64,000 nt of DNA, from positions 62,001 to 126,000 of the forward strand of contig MU404164.1 of NCBI GenBank assembly GCA_022695795.1. Direction: 5' to 3'. Numbering within the stretch: position 1 is the first letter of the stretch; each line of letters starts with the position of its first letter. The notes below the pieces were generated by a model. That model was not told where the DNA came from, searched no databases, and saw nothing but the letters and a program-made list of their open reading frames with translations. Origin of the DNA: Biscogniauxia marginata. Taxonomy: Eukaryota; Ascomycota; Sordariomycetes; Xylariales; Xylariaceae. The position numbers and the translations under genes were made by a program. Shown here piece by piece: positions 34,705 through 47,042 of the stretch.

Positions 34705-36006
34705 ATGGCGGACCCCTCATCATCAGATAATACTTTACTGGAGCGGCTAAATGCCCTCAAACCCAGCTCCGTTAGCCTATATTCACCAGCAAAGTAAGGT
34801 ACCTTCTCATGTGCACGATACACCTGGATGCCTTTTAGAACAACTCTGCGTTGCCCTTTCTAGAAGGATTCTAAGTTTGCTCATCGTATCACCAGATCAG
34901 CCCCTGCGTCCGCCATAGAGCCAGCTAAGCCGCAATCAAGGCAAGATGCTCTCTCTGACAGATTAAAGAATCTCCGGGAGCAATCATCAGAAAATAAAAT
35001 TCCTGGTGCCCCTGCCTTGGAGGTACTTCGGCAGGATGGCGATGCTATCGCCCCATCAGCTGCAACACGAACTACACAGCCTCAACTCAACGGAAAAAGT
35101 CTAGACGTAGACACAGGTGTGCTACCCACCTCATCTACCCTCCCATCCGATGATGTGGACCCACTTCTGCAGACAGATGATCAGACTCTTGAAGAATTAC
35201 TTGCAGATCTCGGCTCCGACCAGCAGTGGCTTGATGGCGTTGCCGCCGAGGAAGAGGAATACCAGAGAGTTACCTCACTCCTCGAAGAATTAGGCAAAAC
35301 CTCGACTGCGGACCAAAATCGGATGGAGCTTAAAGCCCGCAAAGTTCAACCTGGCAGTAACAGTGACGATAGTGAGGATGACAACTCTGATGGCGACACG
35401 ATGGCATGTGAAGCCGACGAGGTCCTCGCCCAGGCCATGGATGAAACAGAATGGGAGAAGTCTAATCAACCCCCTCGCCCAGAACTCGCACCTCCTTCCT
35501 CAGCTCATCAGGTGACATCAAACTCTCGTGATGATATACACAGCGAACCGGACACGGCGAATAACAAGGATGGCAGCAGCTCATTCGACCTGCCTGCCGT
35601 GCCCTTGGATCTACAACAGCAACCGGACCTTACCGAGCTATCCGGAGAGGACGCCGACTTTGCCGCATCTATAGCGTCACGTATGGCCGCGTTAAAAGTT
35701 TCCAAACCGGCCGGTCTGTCCCTCCCATCGGCGCCAACTTCCGAAGTAGACGCTTTAGGTCTACCAGTCGCGCCTTCCTTTGCACCAGCCGATCGGCCAG
35801 CCCCGGGCCTGATAAAGCGTGTAGGCTACACCGACGAAGACCAAAAGACTTGGTGTACGGTATGTCTCGAGGATGGCGCGATACGCTGTCTTGGTTGCGA
35901 CGACGACGTCTACTGTGCTAGGTGCTGGAAGGAGATGCATGTAGGACCTCGCGCCGGGTACGAGGAGAGAGGGCATCGCTGGGAAACTTTTGTCAGAAGG
36001 CGGTAA
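34705..36006 (+). CDS. B-box-type zinc-finger protein, ZFYVE19/ANCHR-like
   Basis: Exons are 34705-34793 and 34896-36006, giving 399 residues. The 102-nt intron (GTAAGG...CACCAG) splits a Lys codon. The protein is mainly acidic and disordered. A leucine-rich segment lies at about 105-135 (LEELLADLG...VTSLLEELGK), an Asp/Glu-rich stretch at about 155-175 and a hydrophobic-patterned helix near 265-280 (SIASRMAALKV). The C-terminus is a two-zinc module: C350-x2-C353-x7-C361-x2-C364-x5-C370-x2-C373-x4-H378-x11-H390, with the typical CTVC...YCARCW...H.....GHRW pattern. Animal ZFYVE19/ANCHR delays cytokinetic abscission through VPS4 and CHMP4C. The fungal proteins share the C-terminal B-box-like module but lack an obvious FYVE domain, so the function is only inferred. 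Confidence 0.78.
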
Positions 36007-37821
36007 CCTCCTGCCTCGCTTTCATGGGCTTGCAGGCCTCCATCCCCACTGGTGCGGCGTAGTTTGATAGCATTTTACTCTACTAACGAGGTCCGCATTC
36101 CCTGGAGGGGTCGCACTAGAAGCCACACTTGGCATTTATGATTCATGCAGATATGATGCTCTTTACCCCATCTTGGACTAAAGACCTAGGATAGGATTAC
36201 ATGATACCATTTCCGTTCCACAGCAACCTTTGCGGGGGACATTTCATTAGGCATCAGAAGCTATCCATATAAACCGCACCACCGGGATTGGCTAGCTTAC
36301 GGCACAGATCAGCTCGTTGGCAGTGATCTGACAAGATCTTCCCTGTGTAGTTTCTTGGCATGGACATGCTGGCTGCCAGCTAGGCGTTTAGTCTACCTAT
36401 TCCCGCCTCATATTATCGTATGCTGGCCTACGGTAGAGGCCGCCCACACCGTACATACCTAGGAGTCCAGAGTGACATCACTAATGCGGTCTATAAGAGA
36501 TAGTGTAGAGGGAAAACTAAATTAGTATATTCCGCATTTTAGTACTGGTGAAGGAATGAACATGGCGAAGTTGTGAGGCGGTAAGAATTAGGAAAAAATG
36601 CACATCTCGTTACTTAAGCTTGACCATGTTGATGCGGACTTCATATCTATCTAAACGGGGGGTTATAATGCCAGGTTTAAATCGTTAAAGATATATGAAC
36701 CGGGCCTGATACGCAAAGGGCAATGCAAAAGAATTGTCTCGTTTGCTTGACTATGTGCCCTTTTTTTCCATGGAGAGGGATGGGTAACACTATAGAAAGG
36801 TATTATAACTACTTGTATCTATATGTTTATATCAACATTAAGTATATAACAAGCTTAAAAGTTCATTAAGTTCATTAAAGGTTTCTTATTTAACCCCCCC
36901 CCGCTTTCTCCCCTCTCCTTTTTCCTTTTCCCCTTTCCTTTTTTAATCACGTTACCGCTGTCATAGCCATTGCCATAGCAGTCACTATTGCAGTTGCTGT
37001 GGTGAAGCTATTCGGACGTGTTGCCACGACTTAGTTTTGGTACTTAAGGAATGTATGTAGCTCGCTAGGTAGGTAGCAGTGTGAGGAGCCTTTCTTTCCT
37101 CACGCAATTCTTTTTTCATTGCAATACAGAGATTACTCGAGCCCTCGAGCCCTCGCGCCCTGGGTCTCATTGTAGTCCGTGAGACAACCGCTCGAGCAAT
37201 ATGAAACCTAAGTTTTTTTTTTTTTTTATGTGAGTTACAAATATAATTTCGAGACATGCAAATAGATAAATGCCATTAATTAGCCCCGTCTATTAAAGGT
37301 GCAAGAAGAAAAAAAACCGTTGATTCCACTTGCCCCCCGGATCCTGCTTAGATATTCGAGGTGGCTAGCCACCCAGGTTAGCAAAGAAGGGGGGTTGGTT
37401 AACTGCCGCCCATAACCTTCATCCAAAGGTATTCAAATAGTTACCTTTGTGTAGAAAAATATATTGATCTTTAGAACGACACCTTTACTGTTAGTGGATA
37501 TATTTTCGCGTAGAAGTATGAGAGACGTATAATCGCCGAAAGAGTGCAGAATATAAGTCATAATAAGACCAATTCACCTTACTTTCACGAGTTACTGGTC
37601 CCCAGTTTGTCTACCCCTTTTTATTTTTCTCGCTCTATACTCATTCTTGCCGCGTGACCTTGGACACCCTAGCCCCTATTTCAGTAGCTAAGCACATCGC
37701 ATTGTATACATATAGCATCAACAGAAGGAAATTTCTCCTTTTTAAAAATGCTATCTTTTGTCCGCGTACCACGCTATTTGCTGTGATAGACCTTGCCTAG
37801 AATACCAAATTGCTGCATAAA
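36007..37821. other. Convergent intergenic region
   Basis: 1.8 kb with AT-rich parts (about 36790-36900), a poly-T run at about 37213-37226 and CCTTT/CTCC pyrimidine stretches near 36890-36945. No supported gene. Confidence 0.5.
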
Positions 37822-38968
37822 TCATCTCTCCCCGGCTAGGCGTCGGTTCTGCACCTCGCCTAACGCCTTGGTGCCGCTCAGGATCGTCACGGCGCCAATG
37901 ACGCCAATAGCGGGCAGGGTCTGGAACAAGTTCCAGCTGACATAGTACATGTAGAAGACACCCTCCATGGCGAGTATGGAGCCAAAGAAGACGCCGTGGG
38001 CGAGGGGCGCATCGCCGAGGGCCTTTGATAGGTGCGAGACGTTGGCACCGAGGGCAAGCCACTATATCCAGTCAGTCATTCCGCCCATTGCATATATCAA
38101 CCCAGCAGATGCGGGGATGGAAAAAAAAAAACCAGAACATACACCAGCAAATAGAGCTGGCACGGTAGCCAGCACGGCGAGCACAAAGACGAGGGAGATG
38201 ATCTTCGGCGGGCTCTTGGGGTCGTCGCGGAAGATATGGTGGATCTCGTCGAGCTTTCCGTAGCGCAGGGGCTTCTCGTAGACGACGGGCGCCGCGTTCG
38301 GATCCGTCTTGATCTCGACGTCGAAGACGGGGGTGTTAAGGCCCTGGGACGAGCCGAACGAGGCTAGAACCACGGACGCCTTGAGCGGCGTGGTTGACGT
38401 CACGAATTGCACGGGAAGTTCGCTTTGCTTCTGTGAATGAAATTAATTACTGCTGCAGCGGGAAGGGACATAGGGTGATGATCGCAACGTACGATCTCGA
38501 CGGTAGCCTTCCCGCTGTCCTTCACCGTCAGCGGGAACGGGGCTTCGAGGCCCGAGGAGGGCTCCTGCAGGACGACGAAGGCCTGGTGCGGCCTCCTTCC
38601 CTTGCTGTTCTCCTGTGCTGTGAGGAGGACCTTCAGGGTGTCCGAGGTTCCGAGGACGACGGGTTGCGACAGAGGGGCGTTCGCGCTGAACCTGGACGAC
38701 GGATCGTTGTCAGCCAATTGAAGCTTGATTTCTGTCTCCTTTTGTTCAAATCCGCTCTCCCCTTTCCAATCCCAATAGAATATTTCCCCGAAGGACAAAC
38801 GAAGAGCTGGAATAGCTGCGAGACGTACTTCTCCTTCGACCCAGTACCGGCGCCTTTCTTACTGTTCACCGAGACGGTGGCGTCGACGAAACTCCACGAC
38901 GAAGCTGCCTGAGCTGCACCGGCAGTCAGGAGCAGGAGCGCAGGTGATAACGAGCGTAGGAATCGCAT
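37822..38968 (-). CDS. SWP1: Oligosaccharyltransferase subunit SWP1 / ribophorin II
   Basis: Subunit of the ER oligosaccharyltransferase complex, which transfers the Glc3Man9GlcNAc2 glycan to Asn residues of nascent proteins. Exons in transcript order are 38968-38829, 38691-38493, 38430-38143 and 38061-37822, giving 288 residues (yeast Swp1 is 286). All junctions keep the frame. A signal peptide lies at residues 1-21 (LLLLTAGAAQA). The lumenal domain follows, with the short conserved TLKVLLTAQE and PHQAFVVLQ strands. The ribophorin-type C-terminus has RYGKLDEIHHIFRDDPKSPP just before three membrane helices (LVFVLAVLATVPALFAG; VFFGSILAMEGVFYMYYV; LPAIGVIGAVTILSG). It is the second OST subunit in this window besides OST5. 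Its start codon is 385 bp from the stop of the upstream QC gene on the same strand. Confidence 0.94.
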
Positions 38969-39353
38969 GGTTTTGTATCGTAACGCTGTGTTGCGTTGTG
39001 TTGTAGCTTTGTGGGATTTTCGGGAGCTTCAATCTAGAAACGATGCTTTCCACAAGAGCTTCAATTGAACAGAACACCCGTTCCACTTTTTTTTAGCTGC
39101 TTTGGCTGACGTGGTTTCAGTGCTGGGACCACAGTGCGTCAGTCTACGCACGAGCACTTTCATACTGTCAACCTTAACCCCGATTATCCCCTGGAAATAT
39201 GACCCCTTTTGTATGTAGAACACACAAGCACATATTGCATTTATACCACTTAGCCTGACTGTATTGAATCTTGAGAATAGCCACACCGTGTACACAAGAA
39301 TGGACAGTGGCCGGCTAGAAACCCCATAACTTTGTATTCTCTTTATGAACTCA
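38969..39353. other. Spacer between the QC gene and SWP1
   Basis: 385 bp holding the SWP1 promoter and the QC 3' flank. Nothing else is recognisable. Confidence 0.5.
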
Positions 39354-40608
39354 TTACAATTCCGTCTTGCTTCTAATCTCCAGTCGCTCCTCCTCCTGCG
39401 CCGAAGGGGACAATCCTTCGTCTATGAACCCCTCCAACTCCATCCACTCGGCCGCGAAGGCCGCGACGATCCTCGCCCAGTCGTCTACCGTGCCCGGGTC
39501 CAAATGCGCCCCGTCGTCGTCCATTGTGTGCCAGACGGGAGGGAACGGACTCGGGATGAGATGCAGTACATCCACCCCACGCCTTAGAAAGGGCACGTGG
39601 TCGTCCTGGATGTAGCCGGAGCCCCGTATCTGGTTTTGTTTCTTGTTCCCCTGGGGAAGGAATGCAGAGTTCTTAGGCGTGGAGGTTAGGAGGCGGAGCT
39701 TGCGCATCCGCTCCTCGATCTTCGCCATGCCCTGGTACGCCCAGTGCGTTTCCGGGAAATACGACGGCACGCTGGGGTTGGCGCCACCTAGAAGATCAAG
39801 TAGAAGAAACAGGTCGATCGACTCGAGGCGTGTTCGGTACGCCAAGGAGGATGTGTACACTTCGTCGTCCCAGCTTTCAGCCATTGCCCTATACGTCGTA
39901 AGCGCAATGTAACTTCACCTCCTTTTGCTATGCGGCAAGTTCGTCATACCTTGCACCGTAAAGAGAATCCTGGTCTGTCCAGCTCGACCAGGCTTCTTCC
40001 CCATCCATGAATACGATCTGAATCCCCTTCTCATCCTCAAGTCCTAGTCCAGCATCGCCGGAAGCTTCCATGGCGTCCCACTTCCTCGTCAAGCCCTCGT
40101 CGATGCTACGTGCGACATGCATCAACATGGCGCAGGGGGCAGCACTGTCGACCGCCCCGATGAAGCCCTCGGGGCGATACAAGCTATCATAATGCGCAAC
40201 TAGCGTCAGCCTCCCGACGTCGCCGGGCTGGGCCCAGGGCGGGTCGCGCGTGAAGACGATATTCGAGAAAGGGATCTCGACGTCCTCCGTGGCCGGGGTC
40301 TTGGACGTCGAGTTATGCCACTCGATGCGCCACCTCGGCAGCCGGCGCGAGAAGAATCCGACGAAGTGTCTCTGCACGGCCTCCGAGCCGGGCGTGCCGG
40401 GCACGCGCGGGATCAGTATTGGCGCGAGGAGCGAGCCCGTCTCAGCGTCCAAGTCGTCCGCGCCGCTAGGGATGTTCCGCAGCGCACCGTCGGACAGCTC
40501 CCCGTACGCGAACAGCGCCGGGACCCAGAGGACCAGGGAGCAAAGCAGGACGGTGACGAACCTCAAGTGAGCGGGCCATGGGGGATTCCCCATCACATAG
40601 TAGCCCAT
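39354..40608 (-). CDS. Membrane-anchored glutaminyl-peptide cyclotransferase (M28 family)
   Basis: Converts N-terminal Gln (or Glu) of secretory-pathway proteins to pyroglutamate. Exons in transcript order are 40608-39950 and 39888-39354, giving 397 residues. The 61-nt intron splits an Arg codon and gives YGARAMAESW. Residues about 15-36 are one hydrophobic segment, suggesting a type II membrane anchor or an uncleaved signal like the Golgi form in animals. By comparison with human QC, the zinc ligands are D141 (AHYDS), E205 (MDGEE) and H340 (VWHT). The catalytic acid is E204, and D251 (LLLDLLGGANP) and the Asp of QDDHVPF line the active site. All are intact, so activity is expected. The alternative, an M28 aminopeptidase, is less likely because the YPEGFIGAVDSA-type and PFPPVWHTMDDD patterns are QC-like. 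Confidence 0.9.
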
Positions 40609-43519
40609 TGTAGCTCGTGATTGGAGGCTATCCAGTCAATCTTCGTTGCCGACATCAGGAGCACACGTTTGACGGTAGACAGGGGGGAGAGGAAGAGACG
40701 CGAATGAACGATGGAGGGAAAAGCTCAATTGGGAAAGAATTGTGGACACGGTAGATCTGTCAATTGGGTCCACTGGGGGACAGGGGACAGGGGCCAATAA
40801 GCGCCACACACCCCAGACCTATGCTTTAGGTAGTTTAAATGCATATCAATTCCTCTTATATATGCTTATTTGCATGAGAATCAACCCCTTCCCCTATTTC
40901 GTGATCATTCTCGTACTCATTAGGTGAAACAACGAAAACGCCTGTTGGTAACTATATAAATACATAATGTAGGAAGGATTTTCTACATGTCCGAAGCTTC
41001 GTTGAAGCTATTCTATCTCAATGGCGGCGATGATAAGTAATTCAGCCAGCTCTTCATTGATCATTTGCAGTCGAATAGAGATAACCGTGTCTAGCGGATG
41101 AAGTCACTACCCACGAAGGTCCCTTAGCTCTAGACAGTAGTTCTAGATTGCGGATAAGTCATAAGCTAAGCTAGGTAGTCCTCTAATCCAGACTATACGG
41201 TACAACCATGACCTGCTCCGGATTCAATTTCAAGCTACGTAGCTCCGAAAATCAAGAATTCTCCTGTAACTATCCCTGGCTAAAATGAAGTGCCCGCTGG
41301 ATTTATCTACCATGTCTTAGTTAATAACCGTCTCTACATGTCCATATTCGTCACACCCGGGGCTCCGTGACGGGCGACGGACGTTGTAGTTTGGCATCGG
41401 CCATAAGCCGAAACCCTGGCCGAAAGTACACCACGTGAACCAATTAAACACGACCTCACACTATCGGCAATTAATAAATAACATAGGACACGGACGAGTT
41501 TGACTACATACCTACCTAGTTATCTTACCTACTTGTCGTAATCGATACCTAGTTAACCACGACCGGTACTACGTATCTACTCTAGCTTAACCCCGTAGAC
41601 AATAATCCAGAGGGCCCAAATTTCCTTTTCTTCTTCTTTTACCGTCTTCGTCACTTCTCAATGCGGTAGTTTTCCAGATTGAGAAACACAAGAGCATGCT
41701 ACTAGTCGGACCTTGAACGGAGCATAACTAGCCTCTCGGGTTTAAGAAAAAACTACGCAGCTATTTGATTATACAATCAGTTCAGCTTCCTCCTCCAACC
41801 CCCTGAACCCCTATTTCGGATCATGAGGCGGGAGGAACTCAAAGGGAGAGAAGGGCTACAAAAGGGAGCTAGAGTCCACTATATTCGAACGAGATAGTTC
41901 AAACGTAGGCCATGACGATAAAAAAAAATACTAACCCGCTCGGTCACTGTTGAAACCTAGGACTTCGTTTTCTACTAGCTATCATATCCCCAACACCTAA
42001 TAGAAAGTCATTACTCGCGCCTCCTTAAACAACCCATCCCTCTCCAAACCGAATATATATATAGATATAAATGGGAGACAATGTGTGGTTCATGTCTGGC
42101 ACACCGAGGTCGCGTACCGGCGGCCCGTCCTGATGCGGGAAGGAAAGGGGGGAAAGAGGGGAAGGGGGAGGCGTGATCGCGAACTTCAGCGCGGGTAACA
42201 CCGTCGATGTGCTCTCGGGGGCGGGTGTTGCTGCGGGGAAAGGCGTTGCCGATGCGCCTGATACTGGACCGAGACCACCTCGGAGGTATCAGGGCTAAGT
42301 AAGATCCGCAGGACCGAGTCGGTTATTATCCGGGAGTGGGAGCCCGTGACCACGCTGACGGACCACGATGGTATAGAGATTGAAGTTTCAAAAGAGTTCA
42401 ACCCTTTGGGTTAGGGGAAATAGATAGATACCTACCTATACCTACAATTGTCCAGGATTCATTTTCCCTTTAGCGCGTGAAGTGTTCGATAGAATAACTA
42501 CCTACCTAATCCCCAACCTATCCTTTCTCAACGACCTTCCGGCCCCCTTTCCGTGTGCTACTGCCACGCGAAGATCGAGAAGGTTGCAAGGATTTGTAGG
42601 ACGACTTGACAAACTAGATTACACAATGCCGTCAAACCTGAACAGGCACATCTCGAGTTTCGAAACGTGGCACATATAGCCACTCGGTCGTAAGAAATCT
42701 AGCTCGCCTACGTGTCTATGAGGCAGTAAGGTATGTTCTTGCATTATCAGTCGAGATTCTATCACGCGACATTTTTAGACTTTGGGGGGGGGGGGGGGGG
42801 GGGGTTGAAGCTGGCCGCCATGAACGACGCCTGCTTGTCCCTGAGAAGCGCCGTGTGCCGTTGTTCGTGTCTACCCAGGGTCAACAAATATCTTCCTGTG
42901 ATTAGGGTGTAAACGAATCTCCCGGGTCCAGATCATACCTACTCATCGATAATCACTTTATGTATGCAGCGCTGTGCCAGAACCTAATCTCTTGTCATCC
43001 AGTAGCTGATGCTGTAGAGGGAGATTACGCGAGAGTATCCAGCCACATAATTATCAAAGCTGTCATTCACAAACACTCCGGCGTTTCGTGGAAACTCTGA
43101 TGTATTTCCCATGACTGGTTCGTGGTCGAGCGGTAACCTATGCACGACCATTTACAAGTAAATAGTGATGGAAACCGTGCAATATCCGGGCTGCATATGC
43201 CCGATATATCGAACTCAACTTTCCACACAAACCTCTTTTAGAATTCCGAAACAATTATGTCGCCACTATCGAGTGATTTAACACTAGTCAGAACAGACTT
43301 CAGAATTACGCGGCACCGCGTAATTTACGTTTACGCATGCCTGTGCGAGGAGGCTGGGGAGTGAAGCCAACTCTATGCCAGATATTATAAGCCATTGACG
43401 AGATACTAATCTCATAAAAACTTTCCTAGGCGATCAAAATTCTGGACAAGGCACCCCGCCGTTTCTCTTCTCTCGTCCTCTCTCTTTTATATCCCGAAGT
43501 CGTACTGTTCCCAGCGAAG
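40609..43519. other. 2.9 kb gene-poor region
   Basis: No supported gene. Includes ACCTACCTAG tracts (about 41510, 42430, 42500), a G homopolymer (listed separately) and a small GC-rich patch at about 42110-42370 amid AT-moderate sequence that may be a decayed exon. Confidence 0.5.
42784..42804. repeat. Poly-G run (21 nt)
   Basis: Perfect G homopolymer in intergenic DNA. Its true length is likely unreliable in the assembly. Confidence 0.9.
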
Positions 43520-44704
43520 ATGCAAAGAGTCGCCCCCAAGGAGGAGAAGCCGAAGGTGTCTTTAGACTCTTCCAAGACAATGAATGAAGACACGGAAACT
43601 GCCCTCGGCATGTGGCGAGGCAATCTGCCATGCGTCCACGGCCCCCAGGAGGGGTGTTCTGCCCATAATCCCGGCAGAGTTTCCATTGCCTACAACAGAC
43701 GACTCCCTTCCGACATGAAGAAGCCGGGATTCCTCGAAACGATCTTTGGGCCGCGTAAAATTACTAATAAGACCAAGAATATCGAACAAGAAAGCGAGGC
43801 CATTTGGTGCGACTTGCACAGTACGTATATCGAGAGTTCATCCCCTCCCCCCTTTTTTTTGTTTTGTCTCAGGAGTTAGAATTTCATTACTCGGACCATC
43901 TGAGAGCAATTCGCTCCCGAGATATGCGTTTAAACCCCGTTTTCTTACTAGAAAGGGGTTTCTTTTAGCTCACATTTATCAGTTAACCACTCAACGGTTG
44001 ATCCACTTGAACCAGTCCACGAGTCTATCGCCTATGCTTTGGCATGGTACCATATCAACTGGGTTCAGTCGCCAGACTCGGACTTGTCAGTTATGTCAAG
44101 GACGAATGCCCTTGCCTGCAGCGGAACGGGGGCAGGTCGGCCGGACCTAAATTTTACTGTCGAACCTTTCTACTTTAAGAAAACATTTCTCCTAGACCAG
44201 TCCATCCAGTTCAGGCTCAAAATGGAGAAGCGAGACCCGGTCTGGAGACGCGAATACGAACCCATGAATCTATTTCAGGGTAAGAAATGGCGCTTCCAGA
44301 TCTGCCCACACACACAGCACCAATTCGTCGGATGTTGGTTCAAGGAGACAAGAGGACTTGTCCAGGCCGATGTACTGTACCGTACCTCACGGTCTAACCA
44401 GCACACCTTCACCGTATGGAAGAGTATTTACGGGCCTAAGTGGCTTTTCTGGGGTTGCTCGAAGTGTTGTACAGATAGCGACGTCAACATCGAGATGGTG
44501 GAAGATGAGATCGTGGTAAGCATTCGCATGTACAAAAACCTAGGGCCAGGTTCGAGCCCGTTCGACAAGAATTGGATCGCAGCCCTCAGACCTGAAAGCT
44601 GTATAGAGCGCACAGCGAACGAAATCAAGAATAGGCCAGAGGTGCAAATGGTTCGAGAAGCTATAGAGGCGAAGAAGGCAGCAACGTTGAACAGAGCGAC
44701 TTAG
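43520..44704 (+). CDS. Unrecognised protein, two-exon model
   Basis: I do not recognise the family. The best model is 43520-43824 joined to 43969-44704, giving 346 residues, with donor GTATAT and acceptor TTTTAG. This is the combination that lets the N-terminal frame (MQRVAPKEEKPK; then GNLPCVHGPQEGC, KKPGFLETIFG, EAIWCDLH) run into the C-terminal frame (VDPLEPVHESIAYALAWYHINW; GKKWRFQICPHTQHQFVGCW; FWGCSKCC; ends KKAATLNRAT). Cys, Trp and His are frequent and there is no signal peptide or membrane segment. The better-looking donor at 43821 leaves a phase mismatch with this acceptor, so the junction is uncertain. The C-terminal exon is the more secure part. A retained gene or a recently decayed one are both possible. 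Confidence 0.55.
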
Positions 44705-47042
44705 CGCCAGAATGTGCGTATCGTAGCTGGGATGGGGTCAGATTGAACGATTGAGGCTGGATAGTACAAATATATGTTTTGTAGTAGTCATGTGCGTTAG
44801 CCCAACAGAGTCGAGAGCGGCCGAGATCTTGAACTGTGCTAGTTAATAGTACGTGTGACGGTCGTCGTCGTCGTCGTCGTCGTCGTCACATAGGTGCTGG
44901 CTTAATACACTTATACCGCCAACGAGGTATTTGTAACCTTGTCAAGAGGAACCCACTTGACCGTATCTTAACGCCCCTATTTCGGAAGATGGCCGAGTCT
45001 GGGCTTGATTACCTACCTAGTTACCGATGTCCGCATGGATATGATAAGACCCCGTGGCTGATGCTATAGCTGGAAATGCACAGCAATATAGCCACCGCCA
45101 ACACCAACGCGGGCAATTTTGTGACAGCCTCCAAGTCACGAGCAAACGCCCCCTCGTCGATTTAGCGCCGAGTGAGCAATCAATGTGACGCAACGCGGAG
45201 AGACCCAGGCACTCCGCTTCGGAAAGGCTTCTTGGGTCCCTGCAGCTCTATCGATAACTCTGAGGCAGGTCTCGTCCTGATGGCTGGTTGATATCAGACG
45301 GGAATTGCCCTAGTGGAGCGCTCGTTTAAAAAGGGGGCCGGACCAGTTGTGGACTGCCACGGTATTCGGATTGGACTGCAGATATCGCTCCGACTGGAGC
45401 CGACGATGTGATGATCATGAAGCAAGTCGCCAGTGGGTTGATCCGTATGACATGAGAAGTGCCCCGGGAGGAGCAGAAGGGTTTACGAAAGAGAGCGGGT
45501 GCCGCGCGTGTTTGAAAATGAGGAAGTGTGCTAATTGACTGGGTAACAGATTGATAACTAGGTAATTGAAAGTATACATATACATATACATACTACTAAG
45601 ACATTGTCGGTTAGGCAGCCCAACCTACCGGCTTGGCCTAGGTGTGTATGTAAGCGTAGGTACCTGGTTAGAGTCATATTACCGAAATATTCACCTTATA
45701 ACCGAGATATTTACCCTATTACCGAAATATGTAAGCTGTACGGTTTACATTGGTCCCTAATTTTTTTCGGCGCTAATGATTCTTGACGGTTTGCTCTTCC
45801 TGCCCTGTTAGGCAAGAGTATGTTACCCACATATACGCACTGTATTTCGGCAGCCTGCCTTTAAGCGTCGGCGCATTACATCCTTACATGAAAGCTGCAG
45901 GGATGTCCTCCAGGGGTCGCCTAGGGCCTAATTACAGGTACATACCTACATGTACACTAGGACAAAGAACTGAGAGACACCCGAATGGTACCTGGACACA
46001 TGCAAGCTAACTCAAAAAATATATCGTAATAAAAATAGTACCACCAGACACCGCTCTTCCCGCCGGGTCCTTCATGCGAAATAGTTTAGTAATAGGTAGT
46101 AATCAATTGTGATTTGTAGCCTTCCTTCGTGCACTCTTCGCTTGCCAGAGGAAGGAGCCGAACAATCACCTAAGGTTAGCTACATGTGTGCCAGTGCCTG
46201 CCTCTCTCATGGGTTATGGGTACTAAGCCTTCTTCCTCTGGCTATTGTCAGCTCATCCTCAGCGCTGCATCTCTCGGTCTAAGTGCATACCTACCTGCCC
46301 ATTCACTTTTTTCTTTTTCTTTTCTCAAGTCGGTTGACTCTCACGTGCATAAACTTCTCTCTCTACCTTTACCTTCATCATCTTTTTTCTTTCCCTTTTC
46401 CTCAACTCCCTTTCGTACCTCCACGATTCACGTCGTTTCTTGCATCGTCCACACACACCACCCACACAGATTGCGCCTTATCCTGCATTCACGCTAAGAC
46501 TTCACCTGCGATTAACGAGCGCGACCGCGTTAGTACCTTTAGGTGCCTAGCACACACATAGGTACCTTACCTAGCCTTGGCGCCCCTCCCAAAGACCATC
46601 CACCGTCTTCCACATCTTTGCGTAGGCCACTCTGTGTCTTACATCTCTACTGCCAATTCCTTTGGGCGGCTGTTGTTGGCCAACATTACCTTTCCTTTTT
46701 ATGTTCTGCCTTTTTCCATTCCTTCACTACTCCGAACTTCTTCCCCCAACTTTTCACCCGGTCGAGCGTAGTTTTCGCCCACAACCCCCTCTAGGACCAC
46801 AGGCGTGGGCTGAGGACCCATCACGAGAGGGTTCCACCACATTAACACTACGCTTGCCTTCAACGACGCACCTTTTCGATACCAAGTCTCCAACTCTGCA
46901 CGACTTGCGCCTGTAGTCTTCTGGCCATACCCGAATATTCTATATCACGACTTACTAGCCCTCCTGCAACAATTTCCTACTATTCAAGCCTTCTCTCGTC
47001 TGGCTGCGACCCACAGCAAGATCAGGCACCAATTTCGTCAAG
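44705..47042. other. Intergenic region and long leader of the 47043 gene
   Basis: No supported gene. Includes a (GTC)9 repeat, near-identical ACCGAAATAT / ACCGAGATAT repeats at about 45690-45730, and, from about 46280 to 47040, a long C/T-rich stretch that looks like the promoter and 5' leader of the next gene. Confidence 0.5.
44861..44887. repeat. (GTC)9 trinucleotide repeat
   Basis: Nine perfect GTC units, 160 bp past the stop of the preceding gene and outside any supported coding sequence. Confidence 0.92.
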
